Shown piece by piece: positions 8,622 to 16,552 of a stretch of DNA of 64,000 bases. This stretch comes from Jeotgalicoccus halotolerans (GTDB taxonomy: Bacteria; Bacillota; Bacilli; Staphylococcales; Salinicoccaceae). The translations under genes were made by a program, and so were the position numbers. The notes beneath the pieces are model-generated. The model saw only the letters and a list, made by a program, of their open reading frames with translations, was not told where the DNA came from and made no database searches. Each line of letters begins with the position of its first letter. The first letter of the stretch is position 1. The stretch is taken from NCBI RefSeq assembly GCF_003387165.1, contig NZ_QUMW01000010.1:124001-188000 (forward strand), written 5' to 3'.

Positions 8622-8663
8622 AATCCGTGCATTAGACTCTCTTGGGAAACTAATGCATGGATT
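8622..8663 (+). terminator. Terminator-like hairpin after the ureohydrolase gene
   Basis: Fourteen-base arms AATCCGTGCATTAG and CTAATGCATGGATT with one wobble pair and a 14-base loop, followed by a weakly T-rich tail. The stretch 8559-8815 otherwise holds only a possible promoter (TTGAAT at 8712, ATATAG about 17 bases on) for the next gene. Confidence 0.5.
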
Positions 8664-8815
8664 ATTTGTGTTGAATATATTTATCCTTTTTTTCACTCAG
8701 CCGCTTTTTATTTGAATTTTCTCCCGCTGATGATATATAGTGATTCAATCATTGGAAACACCGCAAAATACGCAGAGAACATATAAAAATCTGCCGGATT
8801 ATGAGGGGTATCATA

Positions 8816-9844
8816 ATGGCTGAAAAGAAAAGATTTACTGAAATTGATGCATTAAGAGGTATAGCGGCAATTATCGTCGTGCTTTACCACTACATTGTTT
8901 TTTATGATGAAAAGTTTGGACATATAAAAAAAAATTATATAGATATACTTTCGTTCGGACATTACGGCGTCCAATTATTTTTTATCATCAGCGGATTTGT
9001 TATTTACATGTCGGTTCTGAAGGTAAAATCGCCATCTGACTTCTTAACGAAAAGAGCAATACGGCTGTATCCTACTTACATTTTTGCGATTATCGTCACC
9101 TTCATCGTGGTTGGAATATCTTCTGTCGATACCCTTAAAGCAGGGGTTGCTGATATGTTTATTAACATGACAATGTTTCAGGACTTCTTCGGTGTTAAGA
9201 ATGTCGATGGCGTGTACTGGTCACTGCGTGTGGAGCTGACTTTCTATCTGTTAATGGCACTGCTCCTGATTTTCAATCTGCAACGAAGAGTGATGCTATT
9301 TACGGGTGTCTGGCTCGCTGCTTCTGCACTGATACAAATTACAAATGGTCTTGCAGGCACTGAGACAACAGCACTGATTGAGAAGTTTTCAATGTCCAAT
9401 TACTGTCAAATGTTTATTATCGGAATTATGTTTTATTATATCTGGCAGCACGGCAACCATTTAAAATATCATTTGATGATTGTTCTATCCCTTATTTACG
9501 ATTTTTCATTTGAAGGTGTAACAAACGGTTTATTTACTATATTTTTCATAGCAGTATTTTACCTGGTACTGAACGATAAAATGCAGTGGCTGAAATCAGA
9601 TACGCTTGTTTATCTGGGCGCCTTATCTTTTCCGCTGTATTTAATTCATCAAAATATCGGTTATGTCATTATTCAAAAACTCGAATCTTTAGGCTATGTA
9701 CACGAAGTCTTCCTCGTCGTACCGCTTGGTATCAGTCTTGTTCTTGCACATCTTATACTTCATTACGTTGAGAAACCAAGTCATAACGTGCTGTTTAAAC
9801 TATATAAAGAAAGACAGACCGCAATGCTGAATGTCTCAAGATAA
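8816..9844 (+). CDS. Membrane acyltransferase, family 3 (OafA/Oac-like)
   Basis: A 342-residue integral membrane acyltransferase. It opens with the family hallmark EIDALRGIAAIIVVLYHY, containing the catalytic-type His, and has about ten hydrophobic helices ending in FPLYLIHQNIGYVI and a basic C-terminus. Such enzymes move acetyl or other acyl groups to cell-surface glycans or other exported molecules. The ATG at 8816 is chosen because GAGGGG precedes it; an earlier in-frame ATG at 8801 has no such site. No glycan gene lies alongside, so the acceptor is unknown. Confidence 0.88.
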   Translation: MAEKKRFTEIDALRGIAAIIVVLYHYIVFYDEKFGHIKKNYIDILSFGHYGVQLFFIISGFVIYMSVLKVKSPSDFLTKRAIRLYPTYIFAIIVTFIVVGISSVDTLKAGVADMFINMTMFQDFFGVKNVDGVYWSLRVELTFYLLMALLLIFNLQRRVMLFTGVWLAASALIQITNGLAGTETTALIEKFSMSNYCQMFIIGIMFYYIWQHGNHLKYHLMIVLSLIYDFSFEGVTNGLFTIFFIAVFYLVLNDKMQWLKSDTLVYLGALSFPLYLIHQNIGYVIIQKLESLGYVHEVFLVVPLGISLVLAHLILHYVEKPSHNVLFKLYKERQTAMLNVSR

Positions 9845-9874
9845 AAAGACGCCCTGTTTTCGGGGCGTCTTTTT
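9843..9874. terminator. Rho-independent terminator
   Basis: A 12-base perfect stem (AAAAAGACGCCC / GGGCGTCTTTTT) with an eight-base loop and T-run, starting in the stop codon of the acyltransferase gene. The A-rich 5' arm also lets it serve the convergent PepSY gene. Confidence 0.9.
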
Positions 9875-9898
9875 ATAGACTTAAAAGCACTTCTTAAT

Positions 9899-10711
9899 TT
9901 AGTCATCACGTTCGCTGTTAAGAATTTCTAAGCTTTCTGCATCAATTGTGTATTCATATTTCTGACTTTCGTAAATAAGGTCGATGTCGTACTCAGCTAC
10001 TCCGTCATCCATACTCAAGGACCATTCTCTAACTTCACCACCGCCGAGATCGGCAATTGCTTCATCGATAGCATCATATGCTTCGTTTAATGAACCGTAA
10101 TCGACAACGTCATTCTGATCATCGTCGTCTTCCTGTTCAGTTCTGACATCAACAGTTTCTTCTGTGTCATGATCAACTATGACTTCAGATTCTTCGCTGC
10201 CGTTATTTAGATTTATTTTATAAACCCATCCATTTCCTTCATTCTCGAAAGAAATTTCATGGATATTACCTTCAGCCTCTTCTTCAGCAAGGGAAATAGC
10301 ATCATCTGCAGTCAAGCTGATGTCTTCCAGCGCTATTGTTTCAGATCCAGTTTCAGAACTAGAACTGCTGTCACTTTTATCATTTGATGTGCCTTCTGTT
10401 TCAGTGCTTTCAGCTTCTTCAGATGTATTACTGTTAGAATCACTCGAACCTGACGGGTCTGCAGATGTCTCTTCATCTGATTCATCACTGCTGTCTTCGT
10501 TGCCGTCTTCAGTATTTTCTTCCGTCGCAGCATCGTTGTCCGTGCCTCCGTAATCCGTGCTTGTTTCCTGATCATCCTCAGTTGTTTCCTCGTCAGTTAC
10601 CGGACCGCCTTCAGTTTCTGTTGTATCTTCATTAGCTTCTTCTTCCTCATTGCCGCATGCTGCTAAAACCAGACTCGAAGCCAGCAGCAAACCAAATATT
10701 TTAATTTTCAC
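9899..10711 (-). CDS. Lipoprotein with acidic linker and two PepSY-like domains
   Basis: An exported lipoprotein of 270 residues. The signal peptide ends in the lipobox LAAC (Cys about 19). About 110 residues of Ser/Thr/Glu/Asp-rich low-complexity linker follow, then two PepSY-type domains at about residues 138-205 and 208-270. The start is GTG at 10711 with AAAGGAG five bases ahead. An in-frame upstream start would put extra residues before the signal peptide and has no ribosome site. PepSY domains are often small inhibitory or ligand-binding modules. The target here is unknown. Confidence 0.85.
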   Translation of the reverse strand: MKIKIFGLLLASSLVLAACGNEEEEANEDTTETEGGPVTDEETTEDDQETSTDYGGTDNDAATEENTEDGNEDSSDESDEETSADPSGSSDSNSNTSEEAESTETEGTSNDKSDSSSSSETGSETIALEDISLTADDAISLAEEEAEGNIHEISFENEGNGWVYKINLNNGSEESEVIVDHDTEETVDVRTEQEDDDDQNDVVDYGSLNEAYDAIDEAIADLGGGEVREWSLSMDDGVAEYDIDLIYESQKYEYTIDAESLEILNSERDD

Positions 10712-10782
10712 TGTAAGCTCTCCTTTCAACTTGTTATTCATATAATATCCTGTTATTTTTACAAGCAAACATTTTTCATAAG

Positions 10783-10799
10783 TGATAAATCATTTATCA
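10783..10799. promoter_or_regulatory. 17-base palindrome at the fbp -35 region
   Basis: TGATAAAT and ATTTATCA arms flank a single central base, a perfect 8-1-8 palindrome. It covers the predicted fbp -35 (TTTATC 10793-10798, with TATAAT at 10816-10821) and lies upstream of the divergent PepSY lipoprotein promoter. It resembles a Fur-family box but the arms are one base longer than the 7-1-7 type. The protein that binds it is unknown. Confidence 0.45.
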
Positions 10800-10859
10800 T
10801 TTATACTGTTACGGATATAATGGAGATATTATGAAATTTTACAATAGGAGTGTTAATCA

Positions 10860-12824
10860 GTGACTGTATCGAAGAACAGCAATAATACAGATTATAAAGC
10901 ACGTTACTTTCAGCTCCTCGCTGAAAAGTTTAATTCAGAAGAAAGAGTTGCGACAGAAATTATAAATTTGGAATCTATTTTGGAATTGCCAAAAGGAACT
11001 GAGCATTTTGTAAGTGATTTGCACGGGGAATTCCAGTCCTTCCAGCATGTGCTCAGAAACGGTTCGGGCAATGTGAAAGTAAAAATTGATGATATGTTTA
11101 AAGACCGTCTGACCGAACCTGAACTTAGCGAACTGGCTGCTCTCGTCTATTATCCTGAAGAAAAATTAAAGCTGATTACAAATCAGTTTACGGATAAAAA
11201 TGAACTGGCTGACTGGTATAAAACTAAGATTGAACAGCTGATTGAGCTTGTCGCTCATTCTTCTTCAAAATATACTCGCTCCAAATTACGTAAAGCACTG
11301 CCTCAGCAATTTGCTTACATAATTGAAGAACTGCTGTACAAGAAAGATGAACACGATAATAAAAAAAGATATTACGATCGCATTTTAAGCGAAATTATCG
11401 AACTAGGTCAGGCAAACAAATTAATTACCGGTCTTTCTTTTACCATCCAGAGACTGGTTGTTGACCATCTTCACGTTGTCGGTGATATTTATGACCGCGG
11501 TCCCGAGCCTGATAAAATTATGGATACTTTAATTGACTATCACTCTGTCGATATTCAATGGGGAAATCATGATGTCCTCTGGCTCGGGGCTTATGCCGGT
11601 TCCAAAGTATGTCTGGCAAATATTATACGTATCTGTGCGCGTTACAATAATCTCGACATTATTGAAGATGCATACGGTATTAATCTCCGTCCACTATTTA
11701 CATTCGCCGAAAAATATTACGATGATAATCCTGCCTTCCACCCGAAAAAAACATCTGACAAAATTTTATCAGCACACGAACAGCTCCAGATGACAAAAGT
11801 TCAGCAGGCTATATCGATTATCCAGTTTAAGCTGGAAGCACCGATTATTAAAAGGCGTCCGAACTTTGACATGAATGACCGGCTGGTGCTGGAAAATGTT
11901 AATTACGACACGATGGAATATATGATGGACGGTAAAGTTTACCCGCTTGAAAATACGTGCTTCCAAACTGTTGATCCTAATAATCCCGCGGCACTTACCG
12001 ATGAAGAAATGGATGTTATGAATACGCTCCTTATATCAGTGCAGCAATCAGAAAAACTTAAAAGACATATGAATTTCATGATGAAAAAAGGTAATCTTTA
12101 CTTGCGTTATAACGGTAACCTGCTGATTCACGGGTGTATTCCGGTGACGGAAGATTGTGAAATGGAAGGGATGGAAATCGACGGTCAAATATATTACGGC
12201 CGTGAACTCCTCGACCAGTTCGAAAAATACTTGCGCCAGGCATTTGTGAATCTCGACGAAACCGAGGATCTTGCCACGGATTTAATCTGGTACTTATGGA
12301 CCGGAAAAAAATCATCGCTGTTCGGAAAACGCGCCATGACAACTTTTGAAAGATACTTTATCAGTGACAAAGCAACTCATAAAGAAGAAAAAAACCCATA
12401 CTATTATTTACGCGAGCAGCCCGAAATGGCAAAAGCTTTCTTAAAAGAGTTCCATTTAGATCCTGAAGAAGGCCATATTATAAACGGGCATACACCTGTT
12501 AAAGAAAAGGAGGGTGAAAACCCTATTAAAGCCGACGGCAAGTTGATTGTTATCGACGGCGGTTTTTCCAAAGCTTACCAGTCCGCAACAGGTATTGCCG
12601 GCTATACTCTGCTGTTTAATTCCTACGGCATGCAGCTGGTGGCTCATCAGGAATTTAACTCCAAAGACAAAGTACTGGAGAACGAATCTGATGTACTCGC
12701 AGTCAGAAGAATCGTCGATGAAGAACTCGAACGTAAAAAAGTCAGAGATACAGAAATCGGTAGACGTTTAAGGTATGAAATTTCCATGCTTAAAGACTTG
12801 ATGAAACACCGTTATATTAATTAA
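10860..12824 (+). CDS. fbp: Fructose-1,6-bisphosphatase, class III
   Basis: Hydrolyses fructose-1,6-bisphosphate in gluconeogenesis. The 654 residues match the large Firmicutes class III enzyme. Metallophosphatase-type motifs are seen: [18 protein letters not shown] near residue 55, [17 protein letters not shown] near 205, [11 protein letters not shown] near 235, and [13 protein letters not shown] near 540. The start is GTG at 10860 with AGGAGTG upstream; the frame has no closer start. It stands alone, between a divergent lipoprotein gene and its own terminator. Confidence 0.96.
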   Translation: MTVSKNSNNTDYKARYFQLLAEKFNSEERVATEIINLESILELPKGTEHFVSDLHGEFQSFQHVLRNGSGNVKVKIDDMFKDRLTEPELSELAALVYYPEEKLKLITNQFTDKNELADWYKTKIEQLIELVAHSSSKYTRSKLRKALPQQFAYIIEELLYKKDEHDNKKRYYDRILSEIIELGQANKLITGLSFTIQRLVVDHLHVVGDIYDRGPEPDKIMDTLIDYHSVDIQWGNHDVLWLGAYAGSKVCLANIIRICARYNNLDIIEDAYGINLRPLFTFAEKYYDDNPAFHPKKTSDKILSAHEQLQMTKVQQAISIIQFKLEAPIIKRRPNFDMNDRLVLENVNYDTMEYMMDGKVYPLENTCFQTVDPNNPAALTDEEMDVMNTLLISVQQSEKLKRHMNFMMKKGNLYLRYNGNLLIHGCIPVTEDCEMEGMEIDGQIYYGRELLDQFEKYLRQAFVNLDETEDLATDLIWYLWTGKKSSLFGKRAMTTFERYFISDKATHKEEKNPYYYLREQPEMAKAFLKEFHLDPEEGHIINGHTPVKEKEGENPIKADGKLIVIDGGFSKAYQSATGIAGYTLLFNSYGMQLVAHQEFNSKDKVLENESDVLAVRRIVDEELERKKVRDTEIGRRLRYEISMLKDLMKHRYIN

Positions 12825-12835
12825 AGATAAGCACT

Positions 12836-12872
12836 AAAAATAACGTCCGCAAATTACTGCGGGCGTTATTTT
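12836..12872. terminator. Rho-independent terminator of fbp
   Basis: Stem AAAATAACG.CCGCA / TGCGG.CGTTATTTT with one mismatch and a seven-base loop, followed by Ts. It starts just after the fbp stop, and could serve the opposing remnant too. Confidence 0.85.
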
Positions 12873-12876
12873 GCCA

Positions 12877-13077
12877 TTATAACTTATTTGCTGTAGAGCC
12901 TCCGTCGACAGTTAGAGTATTTGCTGTCATAAACGAAGAGTCATCTGAAACTAAGAATAAGGCTGCTCTAGCCGTCTCTTCAGATGTACCAAGGCAATCG
13001 ATTGCAGTAATATCCGATAAGTACTCTTTCGTTTCTGATGGAGCAACTGATAAAACATTATGTGATTTTATCCACAA
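12877..13077 (-). pseudogene. C-terminal remnant of a short-chain dehydrogenase/reductase
   Basis: The 66 codons match only the last quarter of classical SDR enzymes: a VLSVAPSET segment (equivalent of VNSVAPG), then LGTSEETARAALFLVSDDSSF and the terminal VDGG. The NAD-binding TGxxxGxG and the catalytic Ser-Tyr-Lys are absent, and no SDR-like sequence is seen in the bases upstream on this strand. It is a decayed 5'-deleted gene beside the fbp terminator. The rest of the 12825-13173 gap holds a possible promoter for the next gene and nothing else that I recognise. Confidence 0.75.
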
Positions 13078-13173
13078 ATGACAAATTATAATTTCTATGT
13101 CTGCAAAGTGTGTAAAAAGGGTAATAGCTGATAATATCGCGCTTTACTTAAATGATACAGAAAGGAGAATTTT

Positions 13174-14283
13174 ATGCCTTCTTTAACAGTTGGTTTGATT
13201 CCAGCGCCCCGGATGCCCCGTGCATTGGTTGAAAAAATTATTGAAGAATTGCCGAAGCTTGCTGGAGAGTTCATAGACAATGATTGTGATTGGAAATTTG
13301 AATGTGAAGAAAGTATTCTGACGAGTTCTTCTGAATATCTTAATGAAACGATTAAAAGAATGGTTAATATAAAAGAGCGAAATAAATGGGATTATGTGAT
13401 AGGTATTACTGATTTACCGAGCTTATCCAATAATAAAGTTGTTGTATCGGAATTTGATTCCCATAAATCGGTGTCTCTCCTTTCTCTTCCTGCTCTCGGT
13501 TTCTTAATTTTAAAAAGAAAATTAAATAGGATGGTAATACATCATCTCGAATATTTATACAGATATAACACAGACAGTGATTCATTCGACAGCAGCAAGC
13601 TCAGTACCCCGACGGTCATGAATATATCTCCTGAAACACCTGGAGAGGAAAATGAGAGTACCAATCGCTACATTATAAAATCATATGTAATCGGCTGGTT
13701 AAAAATCGTTTTAGGAATGACATATATTAATGAACCCTGGACGATTGTCAATAATTTTAAAACGCTGGTATCGCTGGCTTTTGCTACTGGTACATACATT
13801 TCGATATTCTCCACTCCATGGCAGCTCAGTATAGACTACCACGCCTGGCGTCTGATAACATTAACGCTGTTCTCTGTAATAGGGATAGTCTTTTGGTTAA
13901 TTTATGCTCATGGGCTATGGGAAGGCCGTTCTGCAAAAACTTCAGTTCATTACCGCTGGCTCTACAATCTTACAAGCTTTATGACACTTCTGTTTGTTAC
14001 TGTCATTAACTACTTTATTCTTTATTTGCTGCTTGCGGTATCTATTACTATGTTTGTGCCGCCGGGAATCTTTAATGACTGGACACAAGCTGATACAGAT
14101 TTCACGGTAATGAATTATATAAATCTGATTTGGTTTACAACTTCTCTCGGTTTATTGGCAGGCGCCTTGGGTTCTACTGCCGAAAGCGATGAGAAGATCA
14201 GGAGTGTGACCTATTCTTACCGTCAGCAATATCGCTATAATCAATTACAGGAAGATGATGAAGACGACGATGAATCTAATTAA
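13174..14283 (+). CDS. Four-helix membrane protein of unknown function (tandem paralog A)
   Basis: Not recognised as a characterised family. The 369 residues split into a soluble N-terminal half (about 1-165), opening with a beta strand SLTVGLIPAP and containing WDYVIGITDLPSL, and a membrane half with about four helices (about 205-345) plus an acidic tail. The product of the next gene has the same plan and shared landmarks: ITDLP, the SLPALGF/SIPAFGW strand, GMTYINEPW/GMTFANNPY before the helices, and the SYRQQYRYNQLQE/YRQRLRYQESQE tail. The ATG has AAAGGAG seven bases upstream. The genes are 18 bases apart and clearly co-transcribed. A sensory or signalling membrane role is possible but unsupported. 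Confidence 0.8.
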   Translation: MPSLTVGLIPAPRMPRALVEKIIEELPKLAGEFIDNDCDWKFECEESILTSSSEYLNETIKRMVNIKERNKWDYVIGITDLPSLSNNKVVVSEFDSHKSVSLLSLPALGFLILKRKLNRMVIHHLEYLYRYNTDSDSFDSSKLSTPTVMNISPETPGEENESTNRYIIKSYVIGWLKIVLGMTYINEPWTIVNNFKTLVSLAFATGTYISIFSTPWQLSIDYHAWRLITLTLFSVIGIVFWLIYAHGLWEGRSAKTSVHYRWLYNLTSFMTLLFVTVINYFILYLLLAVSITMFVPPGIFNDWTQADTDFTVMNYINLIWFTTSLGLLAGALGSTAESDEKIRSVTYSYRQQYRYNQLQEDDEDDDESN

Positions 14284-14301
14284 AAAGTCAGGAGGAATAT
14301 C

Positions 14302-15423
14302 ATGGCTCGTTTAGGTATAATCTCTGCACCGGGTACGGCAAGAAATATCACCAGTAAAATTAAAGATGAGCTGGCCGAAAATTTAAAAGAACGGCTGTCT
14401 CAAAGTGATGATTGGCAAATAGATATCATTGTCGATCCATTGACAGGTGAAACTGAGTTTACAAAGAAGATTTACGCACGAACGGAAGAATATTTACAAG
14501 AAAATGGTTGGGATTATTTAATCAGCATTACCGATTTACCTCTATTTTATAATGATAAAGCAGTAGTGGTTGATATAGATACTTCCGATGGCGTTGCTAT
14601 GATATCCATTCCTGCTTTTGGATGGCGGCCGCTTAAAAAGAGAGTTCAGACCGCAATCATTAATACTGTCAGTATTATTAAAGAGGTTACTGATAACGGT
14701 GATGATATTGAAGAAGGAATTAAGGATGAAATTCATGCCTTAAATAATATGTTCACCTTCTCAAAGCTCCGTTATACAAAAGATTTCTTTGAGAAGTCCG
14801 AAACTAAACATCTGCTCTTTCACATGACCACTAAAGCCGGTGGGACTTTCAGGCTGGTGACCGGAATGACTTTCGCTAATAACCCCTACAACATGATGCA
14901 AAGTTTGAGCGGGGTTACAGCTATCGCATTTGCTACCGGTGCATTTGGTATTATTTTCTCGACAATGTGGAATCTGAGCTATCTATTCCCAACATGGCGT
15001 CTAGCAGCGATTTCGGTTCTTTCCATCCTTGGAATGCTGCTCTGGATTATTGTATCTCACGATTTGTGGGAGAACTTTAAAGAAGGACAAAGCCGCCGCA
15101 TGACTTCACTGTATAACAGCACGACTTTGCTCACTTTATTTATCTCATTGCTGTTTTATTACTTTCTTCTCTATCTTCTGTTCTTGACAGCAGGAGTGAC
15201 TCTGCTTCCGCCTGACTTTATCGCAACAACCATAGAGGTTGAAAATATTGGCGTTAGATTCTATCTGGAGCTGGCATGGTTTGCTGCCTCGCTGACGACA
15301 GTTGCTGGTGCTATCGGTGCCGGTTTCCAGGATAAAGAAACTATACAGAAGAGTACTTATGGTTACCGTCAGCGCCTCCGCTACCAAGAAAGCCAGGAGG
15401 AAGACTCTGAGGAATCGGATTAG
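14302..15423 (+). CDS. Four-helix membrane protein of unknown function (tandem paralog B)
   Basis: A 373-residue paralog of the preceding product: soluble N-terminal domain (LGIISAPGTARNITSKIKDE, WDYLISITDLPLF), then about four transmembrane helices from roughly residue 210, then a charged C-terminus with a Tyr/Arg/Gln stretch. AGGAGG precedes the ATG, 18 bases after the upstream stop. The two copies have diverged considerably at sequence level while keeping length and topology, so they may form a hetero-oligomer. Function unknown. Confidence 0.8.
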   Translation: MARLGIISAPGTARNITSKIKDELAENLKERLSQSDDWQIDIIVDPLTGETEFTKKIYARTEEYLQENGWDYLISITDLPLFYNDKAVVVDIDTSDGVAMISIPAFGWRPLKKRVQTAIINTVSIIKEVTDNGDDIEEGIKDEIHALNNMFTFSKLRYTKDFFEKSETKHLLFHMTTKAGGTFRLVTGMTFANNPYNMMQSLSGVTAIAFATGAFGIIFSTMWNLSYLFPTWRLAAISVLSILGMLLWIIVSHDLWENFKEGQSRRMTSLYNSTTLLTLFISLLFYYFLLYLLFLTAGVTLLPPDFIATTIEVENIGVRFYLELAWFAASLTTVAGAIGAGFQDKETIQKSTYGYRQRLRYQESQEEDSEESD

Positions 15424-15447
15424 TTTATAGGTATGACAAGAGGGAAT
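15423..15447 (+). promoter_or_regulatory. SigB-like promoter before the aldo/keto reductase gene
   Basis: GTTTAT (15423-15428), 13-base spacer, GGGAAT (15442-15447). This is close to the general stress pattern GTTTAA-N12-15-GGGTAT. It begins in the stop codon of the upstream gene and would start transcription before the TTG at 15490. Confidence 0.4.
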
Positions 15448-15489
15448 AATAGAAAACGTACAGATAAAATTAAAAAAAGGATGATGATT

Positions 15490-16332
15490 TTGACTAAGGA
15501 TATTCCATTGTATCAACTTCATGATGGTTATAAAATACCTTCAATTGGCTTCGGCACTTCGGGTATCACTGGTAAGAAAGGAGCAGAAAGCGTTGAAAAT
15601 GCTCTCCATAACGGTTACCGTCTGATTGATACGGCCATCCGTTATGAAAATGAGGGCGCTGTCGGCGCAGGCATACGCCGCAGTTCATTGCCGAGAGAAG
15701 AAATTTACGTTACCTCAAAACTGCGCGGCGGACTGTATGATTACAGTACAGCACTTGCTTCTATAGAAGAATCACTGTTCCGCACAGGACTGGATTATTT
15801 TGATTTATTTCTTCTGCACTGGCCAAATCCGAAACAAGACAAGTATGTCGAGGCTTGGAGTGCACTAATACAGGCTCAGAAAAACGGCTACATTCGTTCA
15901 ATCGGTGTATCCAATTTTGAACCGGAACATATCGACCGTCTCAAAAAAGAAACAGTCGTCACACCTGTAATTAATCAGATTGAGCTGCACCCTTACTTTT
16001 CACAGGAAAGAGTCAGAAAATATAATTCAGATAACGAGATAGTTACTCAGGCCTGGAGCCCTCTCTCACGTGCGAGAACTGTTTTGCAGGATGAGACTTT
16101 AAATACATTGGCCAAGGAGAAAAATAAGGACACGGGTCAGATAGTGCTGCGCTGGCATTATCAGCATGGCGTTATACCTATTCCAAAAGCTTCCGGTACT
16201 GAACACCAGCTGTCCAACCTGGATATTTTCGACTTTGAGCTGTCAGATGCCGAAATGGAGAAAATCGATTCTCTTACTAGAGAAGACGGAAGAATTGACA
16301 AACAAGATCCTAATGAACACGAGGAGTTTTAA
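15490..16332 (+). CDS. Aldo/keto reductase
   Basis: A NADPH-dependent (beta/alpha)8 reductase of aldehydes and ketones, about 280 residues. The catalytic tetrad is visible: Asp and Tyr in RLIDTAIRYENE, Lys in YVTSKL, His in LLLHWPNP. The cofactor signature VSNFEPEHIDRL and the C-terminal IPKASGTEHQLSN are also present. TTG at 15490 is preferred because AAAAAGG lies nine bases before it; ATGs at 15481 and 15484 are too close to that site, and an in-frame ATG at 15433 lies within the promoter-like element. Similar to YvgN-type stress reductases. Substrate unknown. Confidence 0.9.
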   Translation: MTKDIPLYQLHDGYKIPSIGFGTSGITGKKGAESVENALHNGYRLIDTAIRYENEGAVGAGIRRSSLPREEIYVTSKLRGGLYDYSTALASIEESLFRTGLDYFDLFLLHWPNPKQDKYVEAWSALIQAQKNGYIRSIGVSNFEPEHIDRLKKETVVTPVINQIELHPYFSQERVRKYNSDNEIVTQAWSPLSRARTVLQDETLNTLAKEKNKDTGQIVLRWHYQHGVIPIPKASGTEHQLSNLDIFDFELSDAEMEKIDSLTREDGRIDKQDPNEHEEF

Positions 16333-16339
16333 AGAAAGC

Positions 16340-16530
16340 ATGGAGACTGGGACAAAAATCCTGAGGTAATAAGAGAAAAGGCTTGGAAATCTTAATTTTA
16401 AGATTTCCAAGCCTATTTTTATAGAATGAAGTATATTAAAGATAGGCTGCCGGACAATTTTTATCAAGCTCATTACCTTTAAAGTAACGCTAGGCTTTTT
16501 GGGCTGGCATGACAGAGTCTCATGTGCATC
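16340..16530. repeat. Possible intergenic repeat unit containing a terminator
   Basis: The gene-free stretch after the aldo/keto reductase begins with GAGACTGGGACAAAAATCC, contains a long perfect hairpin (16379-16414), and ends with a small inverted repeat around CATGACAGAGTCTCATG (16509-16525). The opening words resemble short repeats I associate with Staphylococcaceae intergenic regions. Only one copy is seen here, so repeat status is unproven. Confidence 0.3.
16379..16414 (+). terminator. Strong hairpin terminator after the aldo/keto reductase gene
   Basis: GGCTTGGAAATCTTAA pairs perfectly with TTAAGATTTCCAAGCC around a short loop, followed by TATTTTTAT. Its length exceeds the usual terminator stem. 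Confidence 0.8.
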
Positions 16531-16552
16531 CCCACACCTTCATGCTTTATTT

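Noticed and set aside
10320-10553. Serine/valine-rich open frame opposite the PepSY lipoprotein linker
   Set aside because: It is the complement of the low-complexity acidic linker of a real lipoprotein, a common source of spurious frames.
15433-15489. Aldo/keto reductase start at ATG 15433
   Set aside because: The added residues are basic and unlike the family N-terminus, no ribosome site precedes them, and they overlap a promoter-like element.
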